From: Favolaschia claudopus
Lineage: Eukaryota > Basidiomycota > Agaricomycetes > Agaricales > Mycenaceae
DNA: 64,000 bases
NCBI GenBank assembly: GCA_037176885.1
Contig: JAWWNJ010000002.1
Coordinates: forward strand, 124,001-188,000
Reading direction: 5' to 3'
Of this stretch, positions 32,826 through 42,258 are shown piece by piece (the first letter of the stretch is position 1; each line of letters begins with the position of its first letter). Under the pieces are notes generated by a model that saw nothing but the letters and a program-made list of their open reading frames with translations, was not told the origin of the DNA and did no database searches. Made by a program: the position numbers and the translations under genes.

Positions 32826-35800
32826 TGGCGACGACGACGACTATGCGCCAGCGCGCATCAGGTTGCCTATCCTCGGGCAACGTGGCGAAAACTTCGTCAC
32901 CTGGAAAACCCAGCTGAAGTCGCAGATTACGGGCATGGGGAAGGCCCGTTACATCAACGGGCGGGCGACTGCGCCCAAACAGCCCACTCTCGATGACAAG
33001 GCTGACGCAGCCGCCCAGGAGGCACACCTGAAAGCGCTTGTGAAGTATGATGAGGATTTGGATGAATGGGAGAAGCAGAACGAAAAGATACGCACCCTCC
33101 TTTTTCAATCCATCCATGAGACCCACAAGGTCCGTATCGCAAACGATACCTCCGCATTGGAGTCATGGAATACCCTGTGCAAATTATATCAGCACCAGGG
33201 GGAGCTTCACGCTCAATCCTTCGTCGACCGCATGCACCAGCTCAAGTGCCCCGACTCCGAGAGCGACCCCCGCCCCTACCTTGACCAGCTCGACCTCCTC
33301 ATCGCTGAACACGCTAGCGCCGGCGGCGTTCTGGAAGACACTGAGAAGAAAAGCATCGTAATTCATCTTCTCCCAGAGAGCTGGCGCACCAACGTCCGCG
33401 CCATACTTACGAATGCAGAATCCATACGTCAGATGGCGACCCAGCTCAGTCCCATCAATACCCCTCCCCTCTATACTGCCGACATGCTCATTGCAGCAAT
33501 CCGTAACATCGCACGCGACGACATAGCGGTTCACGGAGCAACCGTCCCAACCGGCGGTGCGGCGCTCGCAGCGGGTCCAAACGACACCTGTGACAATTGT
33601 GGTAAGAAGGGGCATTGGAAGCGAGACTGTTGGTCAAAAGGTGGCGGAAAAGAGGGGACCCGCCCTAAGGATTGGCAGCGCCCCGGAAAGGGGAAACGAG
33701 GACGAGGCGGCAAGTCTAGGAATGGCGGCGGCGGCGGCAACGGCAATAACAACAACAACAATGGAGGTAACGCGAATTTCTCGTTTGCCTTCACTGCCGC
33801 CACCGACGTCGCTACCGACTTCACCAAACTCGAGGACGCGGGCATCGTCTCCCGCGGCTTCACCGCCGTCATCGACTCTGGTGCAAATCAGCACTACTGC
33901 CCCACCCGCGAACGCTTCATCGAGCTTCGCGACGTCGAGCCGATCGCCATCCGATCAGCCGACAACCGCGTTTTCTACGCCCGAGGACGCGGTAAAGTCC
34001 CCATTACCGTCCGTTATCAAGGACGAACCATCGAGCTCGTCCTCGTCGATGTTCTTCACGCGCCCGACATGCCCCTTACCCTCATCTCAGTGAGCCGCAT
34101 GACAAAAGCCGGTCTTGCGGTACACTTCGAGAAGGACGGTGCTCATATCCTCCAACCAGACCGCACACCCATATTCGTGGTCCAAGAACGCAATGGGTTA
34201 TACCCCGTGCTCGAGGTCCACGCCTCCAAAACCCCTACCCCGCACCCGGTCGCAATGACCGCTGCCCATCCAACGACGACGACACTCACCTTGCATGAAT
34301 TTCACTGCCGAATGGGTCACGCCGACATCCGCGGGCTGCAAAGAATGCTGAAAAACGGTCTCGTTACTGGGATAAAGCTTACCAGTGATGAGGCGGGTTT
34401 TTGTAAAGGTTGCGCGATGGGAATTCTCAAGCGAGAGCCCTTCCCGCAAACCCGCTCCAGCCCTAACGCGACTACGTACGGCGGCCGCACCTTCAGCGAC
34501 ACCTGGGGACCTTCACCGAAAGAGTCCCTCGGTCATAAGCGGTATTTCGTTGTCTTCCTCGACGATAAGTCGGATGAGGTGGTGGTGACGGGGATGCGGC
34601 AGAAGAGCGAGGCGTTCGCCGCGTACAAACAGTACGAGGCGTGGGCAAAGGTCCACCGCGGTACTACCTATATCGTGGAATGGGGAACGGATAACGGCGG
34701 CGAGTTCACCAGCACGGAAACGGAGACGTACCTAAAAAACCAAGGTACGCATCATCGCGTAACCGTTCACGACTCGTCTGCGCAAAATGGCAGAGCCGAG
34801 CGCGTCCTGCAGACGCTGCTCGCGCACGGCCGCGCAATGCTCCACCTCGCCGGCCTCCCTGGATTCCTCTGGCTTGAGGCCGTCGCACACGCCGCTTGGC
34901 TCCGCAATCGCACGGAAACAGCGCAAACCGTCGGCTCAACGCCGCACCAGCGCGCGACGGGCAATAAACCCGATCTGTCGCTTATCCGGCGATTCGGCGC
35001 GAATGTATGGGTGAAGCTTGAGGGCGCGTCGAAAATCGACATCCAAGCGAAGCCTTGCAAGTGGGTGGGGATAGACGGCAACGCGAAGGGCTACAGAATT
35101 TACTGGCCCGAGCAGCGTAAGATTAGTGTCGAGAGGAATGTGCGGTTTGAGGGGGAGTCTGAAGACGTTACCTTCCCAGACATCGCGATCGAGGGGGAGT
35201 TGGCTGTCCAGAGCGCTCGCGACGCTTCAAAGACGCCCGCTGTACCACCAGCCCCCGAAGTCCCTTCAAACAAATCAGCACCAGAAATTCCCTCCACAAC
35301 TCAACACGCACCTGCAGCACCTGCGGATACACCAGCCGCTGCCCCAAACACCCCTTCCATCCCTCCTACTCCACCAGAACTCTCGCCCGAGCCCGAAACG
35401 TCGACGCGCGCCGGTACGCGTACGCGCCAAAAGTCGCGATGGCTCCGCGATATCGACGAAGGCGTCGGATCTACCGGTGGACGCGGTGCCGCACAGGTAC
35501 CAACGAGTATTGTGCCGCCGAGTCCCGCGTCCAGCGACTCCTCAGCCAGCGCCGCATTTGCAGGCAGCAATTGGTCTGACGGCGCCGTTGCCTTCATGGC
35601 GACGCGTGCCGCGTTTGCCGGGGATGAGCGCCCATTGTCGGCGTATGCTGCGATGGACGGGGATTCGCCGACGGTTGGTGAGGCGCGTGCGGGACCAGAG
35701 AGCGAGGAGTGGGACAAGGCGATGAAAGCAGAGGTATCAAAGCTGGAAGAGCGGCGCACGTGGGAATTAGTTGATCGCCCCCGTGACGCAAATGTCCTTC

Positions 35801-37206
35801 CCTGCTCCTTCGTCCTCCGCCGCAAACGCGATGAAAACAACAACGTCAAGTCCTACAAAGCTCGACTCGTCGCCGGCGGACACCGCCAAATATACAACGT
35901 CGATTTCACCGAGACTGCATCTCCCACCATGACCCTCGCCACTTTCCGCTTCTTGCTCGCCCTAGCCGCCAAATACGATCTCGAGGCCGAGAACATCGAC
36001 TTCTCTAGCGCGTACACCAACGCCGACCTCGAAGAAACTATCTACATGGAGCAGGCACCAGGTTTCAAGAAACCCGGGTACGAAAGCCTCGTGTGCTTAT
36101 TGCACAAAGCGCTCTACGGGCTGAGGCAGGCGGGAAGGCAGTGGTACAAGACGGTTGTGGCGCTTCTGGTGAAGCGCCTGGGGTTTACACGGTGCGCCTA
36201 CGACCTAGCGGTATTCTTTTACTTCGACGGCGAAGTCGGAATAATCATCGGCATTCATGTCGATGATAGTAAAATCCTTTCCAACTCGAAGACGGTGTGC
36301 GCAGCTGTAAAGCGCGAGATCGCCGCCTTCTACGAGATCACGGACCTTGGGCCAGTTCGCTGGCTGCTCGGATTCGAGATCCGCCGCGACCGCGCCGCGC
36401 GACGCATTACAATGTCGCAAAGCGCGTATGTCGACACCCTCGCTAAACGCTTCAACCTCACCCAGGCACACCCCCTCACTGTCCCTCTCGACCCCCACGT
36501 CAACCTCTACGACGACAGCGCCAGCGACGACGACGCCGACTTCTCGCAGTACTCGCAGCTCATCGGCTCGCTGATGTACGCAGCGATCGGCACCCGCCCG
36601 GACATCGCCTACGCCGTCTCCCTCCTCGCGCGTTTCATGTCGAAGCCCAAGCGCATCCATTGGGACGCCGCCAAGCGTGTTCTTCGCTACCTCATCGGGA
36701 GCAAGGATTTCGCTATCACCTTCGGACTGGACGACTCCGGCTTAGTCGGGTATACGGACGCCGACCACGCCTCCCACCCCGATCGCCACTCGATCTCAGG
36801 CAATATCTTCCTCTTCGACGGCGCCCCCATCTCCTGGTCATCGCGCAAACAGCCGATTATTGCGCTATCCACCACCGAAGCCGAGTACATCGCCGCCGCC
36901 AGCGCCGCACGCGAAGTTACATGGCTACGGAACCTCATCGGGGAACTCGCTGACATTCAGCTTGGCCCTACCCCACTTCACTGCGATAATCAGGGCACCA
37001 TCGTCCTTATCCGCAGCGGTCTCGTCAACCCCCGCAACAAACACATCGACATTCGCTACCGCTACGTCAACGAGGCGCTCGAGATGGAAATTATCATCGT
37101 ACTCTACGTCTCGACGGATAATCAAGTTGCCGACATTTTTACCAAGGCTCTCCCCCGCGTCAAGCTTCATCACTTCCGTGATCTCATGGGACTCCGCGCG
37201 ACTTGA
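32815..37206 (+). CDS. Copia Gag-Pol polyprotein
   Basis: 1463 residues, single frame. The Gag part is followed by a CCHC zinc knuckle (CDNCGKKGHWKRDC, ~259-272) and a Gly/Asn-rich linker. The aspartic protease has DSGANQHYC (~354). The pre-integrase zinc region is HEFHCRMGHADIRGLQ...CKGCAMG (~495-540). The integrase core has D in FSDTWGP (~562), D in WGTDNGGEF (~626) and E in GRAERVLQTL (~662). Reverse transcriptase shows ENIDFSSAYTNADLEE, YGLRQAGRQWYK and HVDDS (~1147; the catalytic DD kept). RNase H shows YTDADHASHPD, STTEAEYIA and DNQGTI, with KHIDIRYRYV at the end. No stop or frameshift. The product would form virus-like particles and integrate cDNA. The stop codon overlaps the polypurine tract. 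Confidence 0.97.
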   Translation: MGSRGDDDDYAPARIRLPILGQRGENFVTWKTQLKSQITGMGKARYINGRATAPKQPTLDDKADAAAQEAHLKALVKYDEDLDEWEKQNEKIRTLLFQSIHETHKVRIANDTSALESWNTLCKLYQHQGELHAQSFVDRMHQLKCPDSESDPRPYLDQLDLLIAEHASAGGVLEDTEKKSIVIHLLPESWRTNVRAILTNAESIRQMATQLSPINTPPLYTADMLIAAIRNIARDDIAVHGATVPTGGAALAAGPNDTCDNCGKKGHWKRDCWSKGGGKEGTRPKDWQRPGKGKRGRGGKSRNGGGGGNGNNNNNNGGNANFSFAFTAATDVATDFTKLEDAGIVSRGFTAVIDSGANQHYCPTRERFIELRDVEPIAIRSADNRVFYARGRGKVPITVRYQGRTIELVLVDVLHAPDMPLTLISVSRMTKAGLAVHFEKDGAHILQPDRTPIFVVQERNGLYPVLEVHASKTPTPHPVAMTAAHPTTTTLTLHEFHCRMGHADIRGLQRMLKNGLVTGIKLTSDEAGFCKGCAMGILKREPFPQTRSSPNATTYGGRTFSDTWGPSPKESLGHKRYFVVFLDDKSDEVVVTGMRQKSEAFAAYKQYEAWAKVHRGTTYIVEWGTDNGGEFTSTETETYLKNQGTHHRVTVHDSSAQNGRAERVLQTLLAHGRAMLHLAGLPGFLWLEAVAHAAWLRNRTETAQTVGSTPHQRATGNKPDLSLIRRFGANVWVKLEGASKIDIQAKPCKWVGIDGNAKGYRIYWPEQRKISVERNVRFEGESEDVTFPDIAIEGELAVQSARDASKTPAVPPAPEVPSNKSAPEIPSTTQHAPAAPADTPAAAPNTPSIPPTPPELSPEPETSTRAGTRTRQKSRWLRDIDEGVGSTGGRGAAQVPTSIVPPSPASSDSSASAAFAGSNWSDGAVAFMATRAAFAGDERPLSAYAAMDGDSPTVGEARAGPESEEWDKAMKAEVSKLEERRTWELVDRPRDANVLPCSFVLRRKRDENNNVKSYKARLVAGGHRQIYNVDFTETASPTMTLATFRFLLALAAKYDLEAENIDFSSAYTNADLEETIYMEQAPGFKKPGYESLVCLLHKALYGLRQAGRQWYKTVVALLVKRLGFTRCAYDLAVFFYFDGEVGIIIGIHVDDSKILSNSKTVCAAVKREIAAFYEITDLGPVRWLLGFEIRRDRAARRITMSQSAYVDTLAKRFNLTQAHPLTVPLDPHVNLYDDSASDDDADFSQYSQLIGSLMYAAIGTRPDIAYAVSLLARFMSKPKRIHWDAAKRVLRYLIGSKDFAITFGLDDSGLVGYTDADHASHPDRHSISGNIFLFDGAPISWSSRKQPIIALSTTEAEYIAAASAAREVTWLRNLIGELADIQLGPTPLHCDNQGTIVLIRSGLVNPRNKHIDIRYRYVNEALEMEIIIVLYVSTDNQVADIFTKALPRVKLHHFRDLMGLRAT

Positions 37207-37213
37207 GGGGGAG
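37204..37213 (+). promoter_or_regulatory. Polypurine tract of the copia element
   Basis: TGAGGGGGAG immediately before the 3' LTR; the polyprotein's TGA stop is its first three bases. Confidence 0.85.
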
Positions 37214-37600
37214 TGTTAAGAATATTGGTCGGAGCAAGTCGGACGGAGCTCGGGCCCGTACGCGCTGACGGCGTGCGGGCTACGCGTCGGTTAATATTCA
37301 GTATATAGTGTTACGTACCGAACACGCCGCTCTTCATTCTGCCCAACATCCTGGCTGAGTGAAGAGCGTGCGTCTGTCTCTCATTTACTTACTTACACCA
37401 TACTCATCTTATTCCTAGTAACTGTCTATATTACTAGGTACATAATACATTGATTCTGCCCAACATCCTGGCTGAGTGAAGAGCTAACTGTCTATATTAC
37501 TAGACTCCCGCATTGACGGGATATCACGCTCGTTACCCCCAACGCCCCCGCTCGTCTTTCTCCGTCTGCACCGGCTCCACCCCGCCACCGAACTTTAACA
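37214..37600 (+). repeat. 3' LTR of the copia element
   Basis: 387 bp, reads identical to 32424-32810 base by base where compared. Ends in AACTTTAACA. Confidence 0.95.
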
Positions 37601-37605
37601 GAAGT
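37601..37605. repeat. Target-site duplication GAAGT, right copy
   Basis: Matches 32419-32423. Ancestral upstream DNA of the ERG26 homologue resumes here. Confidence 0.9.
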
Positions 37606-37710
37606 TTGAACTGGTTGAGAGTTACGAAGACTTCGAATGAGTTTTTCGACATATTTGCCGTTCGGCAAGAACACGATCGATTGCCGACCGTTGTTCAACT
37701 TCAACCATCA

Positions 37711-37732
37711 CCACATTTCCACAGAAATGTGG
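37711..37732. other. Perfect 9-bp hairpin at the edge of the tandem array
   Basis: CCACATTTC (37711-37719) and GAAATGTGG (37724-37732) are reverse complements with a 4-base loop CACA. The tandem array starts two bases later. Confidence 0.7.
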
Positions 37733-37733
37733 T

Positions 37734-40255
37734 ATAAGCTAGCTCGTCGCGCTCTGGGAGCTGACATGTAGTACAGTATGTAAAATAAAGAAAGAATATC
37801 TCGCGAAGAGACGGGGGGAGACAAAAATTCATGCAGAATGCCAGCAAAGGACAAGTTCATGCATAGTAAAGGTGGTGTGTCAGGCGCGGCCGCAGGCCGC
37901 TGTGAGACGCTCCCGACCCCGAGAGCGCAATAAAAGCAACTCCGGGGAGTGGGAGACGTAGCTCGCGAGACGCTCCCGACAACCAGAGCGCAACAAAGGC
38001 GACACCGGGCAGGAGACGTACTCGTGTGTGCAGCCCGCGGCCAGTGCGACACGAGACTGGGGGATACCGACGCCAGAAGCGAGCAGCCGGACCCCCAGAA
38101 GCGCGTGAGGAGGGCGGGTCGGGAGCGCGCAAAAATCGCCAGCGCGGCGCGAGGTGGTGGTACCGAGCAGAGCTTCAAATGGTGATCCTGTGATGATGTC
38201 AGTGAATGGGATCACTCCCCGCGCTCTCTCGCTATCTTATCTTGCGCTAGACGCGGCTCGTGCCTCGCCCCGCCTAGCTGGCAATAAGCTAGCTCGTCGC
38301 GCTCTGGGAGCTGACATGTAGTACAGTATGTAAAATAAAGAAAGAATATCTCGCGAAGAGACGGGGGGAGACAAAAATTCATGCAGAATGCCAGCAAAGG
38401 ACAAGTTCATGCATAGTAAAGGTGGTGTGTCAGGCGCGGCCGCAGGCCGCTGTGAGACGCTCCCGACCCCGAGAGCGCAATAAAAGCAACTCCGGGGAGT
38501 GGGAGACGTAGCTCGCGAGACGCTCCCGACAACCAGAGCGCAACAAAGGCGACACCGGGCAGGAGACGTACTCGTGTGTGCAGCCCGCGGCCAGTGCGAC
38601 ACGAGACTGGGGGATACCGACGCCAGAAGCGAGCAGCCGGACCCCCAGAAGCGCGTGAGGAGGGCGGGTCGGGAGCGCGCAAAAATCGCCAGCGCGGCGC
38701 GAGGTGGTGGTACCGAGCAGAGCTTCAAATGGTGATCCTGTGATGATGTCAGTGAATGGGATCACTCCCCGCGCTCTCTCGCTATCTTATCTTGCGCTAG
38801 ACGCGGCTCGTGCCTCGCCCCGCCTAGCTGGCAATAAGCTAGCTCGTCGCGCTCTGGGAGCTGACATGTAGTACAGTATGTAAAATAAAGAAAGAATATC
38901 TCGCGAAGAGACGGGGGGAGACAAAAATTCATGCAGAATGCCAGCAAAGGACAAGTTCATGCATAGTAAAGGTGGTGTGTCAGGCGCGGCCGCAGGCCGC
39001 TGTGAGACGCTCCCGACCCCGAGAGCGCAATAAAAGCAACTCCGGGGAGTGGGAGACGTAGCTCGCGAGACGCTCCCGACAACCAGAGCGCAACAAAGGC
39101 GACACCGGGCAGGAGACGTACTCGTGTGTGCAGCCCGCGGCCAGTGCGACACGAGACTGGGGGATACCGACGCCAGAAGCGAGCAGCCGGACCCCCAGAA
39201 GCGCGTGAGGAGGGCGGGTCGGGAGCGCGCAAAAATCGCCAGCGCGGCGCGAGGTGGTGGTACCGAGCAGAGCTTCAAATGGTGATCCTGTGATGATGTC
39301 AGTGAATGGGATCACTCCCCGCGCTCTCTCGCTATCTTATCTTGCGCTAGACGCGGCTCGTGCCTCGCCCCGCCTAGCTGGCAATAAGCTAGCTCGTCGC
39401 GCTCTGGGAGCTGACATGTAGTACAGTATGTAAAATAAAGAAAGAATATCTCGCGAAGAGACGGGGGGAGACAAAAATTCATGCAGAATGCCAGCAAAGG
39501 ACAAGTTCATGCATAGTAAAGGTGGTGTGTCAGGCGCGGCCGCAGGCCGCTGTGAGACGCTCCCGACCCCGAGAGCGCAATAAAAGCAACTCCGGGGAGT
39601 GGGAGACGTAGCTCGCGAGACGCTCCCGACAACCAGAGCGCAACAAAGGCGACACCGGGCAGGAGACGTACTCGTGTGTGCAGCCCGCGGCCAGTGCGAC
39701 ACGAGACTGGGGGATACCGACGCCAGAAGCGAGCAGCCGGACCCCCAAACCGGAGCAGCGCTCCAAAGCGAAGCGCGACCGGCAAACGCGAGGAGGCGAC
39801 GGACACCCCAACCGGAGCGCTGCGACAAGGAAAAGAGAGAAAAGGATTATAATTGAAACATACCGCGTCCCCAGTGACGCAAATACGGGACTAATATCAC
39901 CAGAAAACAGTCTTCAGCCAGTGCAGGGCTATCAGAAAGAGCTCAAAGTCGTCGAGGAGACTGCAGATCAGATTCGTCGAGTTTGATGGCAAAGAGGAAG
40001 TGACGAGACAACAACGGGATGGTGAGCAACGCTACAGGCGGCGAGCGCGCAAGATCGCCACAGAAACGCGTGAGGAAGGCGGGTAGGGCATAGCGCGCAA
40101 AAATCGCCAGCGCGGCGCGAGGTGGTGGTACCGAGCAGAGCTTCAAATGGTGATCCTGTGATGATGTCAGTGAATGGGATCACTCCCCGCGCTCTCTCGC
40201 TATCTTATCTTGCGCTAGACGCGGCTCGTGCCTCGCCCCGCCTAGCTGGCACTAT
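37734..40255. repeat. Tandem array: three 550-bp units plus one longer unit
   Basis: Units begin ATAAGCTAGCTCGTCGCG at 37734, 38284, 38834 and 39384. The first three appear identical at 550 bp. The fourth is about 872 bp: it matches to 39747, has ~320 unique bases, then rejoins the unit at CAGAAACGCGTGAGG (~40060). Each unit holds GTAAAATAAAGAAAGAATATC and a GC-rich part with inverted CGCGGCCGCAGGCCGC. Minus-strand open frames of 111-163 codons recur in every unit but look like spurious products. TGTGGT occurs on both sides (37728-37733 and 40256-40261), a possible target duplication. It may be a solo or amplified transposon terminus or LTR on the minus strand (TGCCAGC start); the class is unresolved. 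Confidence 0.9.
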
Positions 40256-40510
40256 TGTGGTCTTACCCCTGCTTAGAACCACGATCAACCACTGTGACTT
40301 CTGGAACATCGTCCTCCATTTCATTGGACCTATTCTGCAGACCTTCGTTTCCGAAATCTCATTGACAGCGGCTGCGCCGAACGTCTAAACCGACAGTTGA
40401 CTCGATTGGTCTTGACTGTCTGACTCAAACGAGGCAGTACTTAATTAACACAAAACCTCCGACCGTCCTCCATCCGTACATTCTACAACCCGGAACAAAT
40501 CAGCCTCAAT

Positions 40511-42087
40511 ATGCGCATTGCCGTCGTTGGTTGCTCCCATGGAGCACTCGATGATATATACAAAGCCATTCATCGTGTCGATGCAGATACAAAGAAAAGT
40601 GGACAACTTCCCGTTGAGTTGCTGTTGTGCTGCGGGGACTTTCAGGCATGGCTTATTCGGCATTCGGCTCAAAATTCGTGGACCTAATTTTTTCCAGGCT
40701 CTGCGCTGCAACGCTGATTTATACACAATGAAAGCACCTACTAAATTCCGTCTCATGAAAGACTTCCATAATTATTATGCGGGCCGCAAGATGGCTCCAA
40801 TACTCACCATTGTCGTCGGTGGAAATCACGAAGCTATGGGGCATATGTGGGAGTGGTTCGTAGCGAATTCAAGGTCTTCATTCGCACATCCGACATGCTA
40901 AATGCAACTTGCAGCTTCCATGGCGGCTGGCTTGCTCCTAATATCTATTTCCTTGGCTATGCTGGTTGTGTTCTCGTAGACGGCTGGCTGCGAGTTGCTG
41001 GTTCAAGCGGAATCTATAAAGCCGAAGATTATAAGAAAGGTGAATATTCTTTGTCAATTGACGCAGCTTCCGCAAACATTCTTTAGGTTATTTTGAAAGA
41101 ATTCCTTATATTCCGTCCACCTTGTCATCCGCGTACCATACACGACAGTATGGTGTTGAGCGCTTGTTGAAGGTGTGTTCCCCTTTGGATCTGTTACAGA
41201 ATCCATGTTAATGAGGAATCATGAAGTTGAATGATAACGGTGCAAAGGTCGACATTTTTATGTCTCATGATTGGCCAGTTGGAATTGAAAGACATGGAGA
41301 TACACAAGCCCTTCTTCGTGAGACGCCACGGCTTGAGATGTCGGTCAGTTGATATGTGGCACAATCCTGAACAAAACAGGTTGATTGAAATGGTCAACAG
41401 ATACGGAGCAATACTCTGGGCTCTAAACCACTTGCATCGATTCTCGACAAACTCAAACCCATGCAATGGGTTTCGGGACATATGCACATACGCTTCACTG
41501 CCGAGGTGCATCACAAGTCAGATGACTCTCAGTCAACGAAATTCTTGGCTTTAAGCAAGCCGGGAGCGGGAAGGGAGTTCCTCGAGGCAATATTTCATCG
41601 TTCAATTCTTTTATTGCGTAATTGAATCTCCGTTATAGGTGATTGAGGTTCCGACACCCGCAGATCGCCGACCCCCCAATGGAACCCGCAGCCACACCCC
41701 CGAATTATTTTTCGATCCTCAGTGGCTCGCAATTGTGCGTGCTTTTGCGCCATTCATGCCCCTCGAAGTCAAGGCTCCTCCATTGCCTTCTGTTGAAGAA
41801 GCCAACGCTTTGATTGAAGAGGCGCTTCAATGGGTGCACCAGAATATTGGGACAAAGCCAATCCTCGAGGTTCAGGTCTTCTCACAGACTGCACCTCCCA
41901 CGCGTACCTCTTCCGGAGAAGACGACAAGAATGTTACGCGTAAGTTCTTCCTGCCGAATTTTTGTTTTGAATTTTCCTCGTTCACGCAGACCCTATAGCT
42001 CGGTCTTATACGAACCCACAAACTCAAGCGTTTTGCGACATGCTTGGGATTCAGAACCACTTCGCTGCGGGCTCCTTATCTACCTAG
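40511..42087 (+). CDS. DBR1: RNA lariat debranching enzyme
   Basis: Metallophosphoesterase hydrolysing the 2'-5' branch of excised intron lariats (nucleus/cytosol). Exons 40511-40645, 40698-40855, 40915-41039, 41087-41172, 41227-41343, 41401-41586, 41639-41939, 41990-42087; 401 residues. Metal-site motifs: VVGCSHG (GCxHG), [10 protein letters not shown] (GDxQ), VVGGNHEA (GNHE), FMSHDWP (SHDWP) and VSGHMHIRF (GHxH). [16 protein letters not shown] and [22 protein letters not shown] are DBR1-specific; the C-terminal [13 protein letters not shown] is also typical. Two introns begin with GC (40646 and 41587); both are required by the frame. Intact. Starts about 255 bp past the tandem array. Confidence 0.95.
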
Positions 42088-42258
42088 TTCTTTGTAGTAA
42101 TTGTAACAACTCCCTAAAGCCTTGAATATATGTCTGTTGAATATCAGAGTTCGGGTTCGCAAGCGACTCCTTCCTTTTTGGGGGTTTGGCGTTGAAATGT
42201 CAAACGTTGCTTACTCTTGTGGTCCCAGCTGTCAAAGTTTTCTCTGCACTCCCCGAAC

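Larger units (their letters stand above)
32424..37600 (+). mobile_element. Complete Ty1/copia LTR retrotransposon, 5.18 kb
   Basis: Two 387-bp LTRs (TGTTAAG...TTTAACA) read identical by eye and flank one uninterrupted 1463-codon polyprotein. A 5-bp target duplication GAAGT brackets the element. Identical LTRs and an intact frame imply a very recent insertion. The gene order protease, integrase, RT, RNase H places it in Pseudoviridae/Ty1-copia. It sits in the upstream region of the ERG26 homologue, oriented divergently to it. Confidence 0.97.

Noticed and set aside
37708..39828. Repeated minus-strand open frames of 91-163 codons in each 550-bp unit
   Set aside because: They arise from GC-rich repeat DNA, occur in all frames at once, show no domain and start upstream of unit borders; not real genes.
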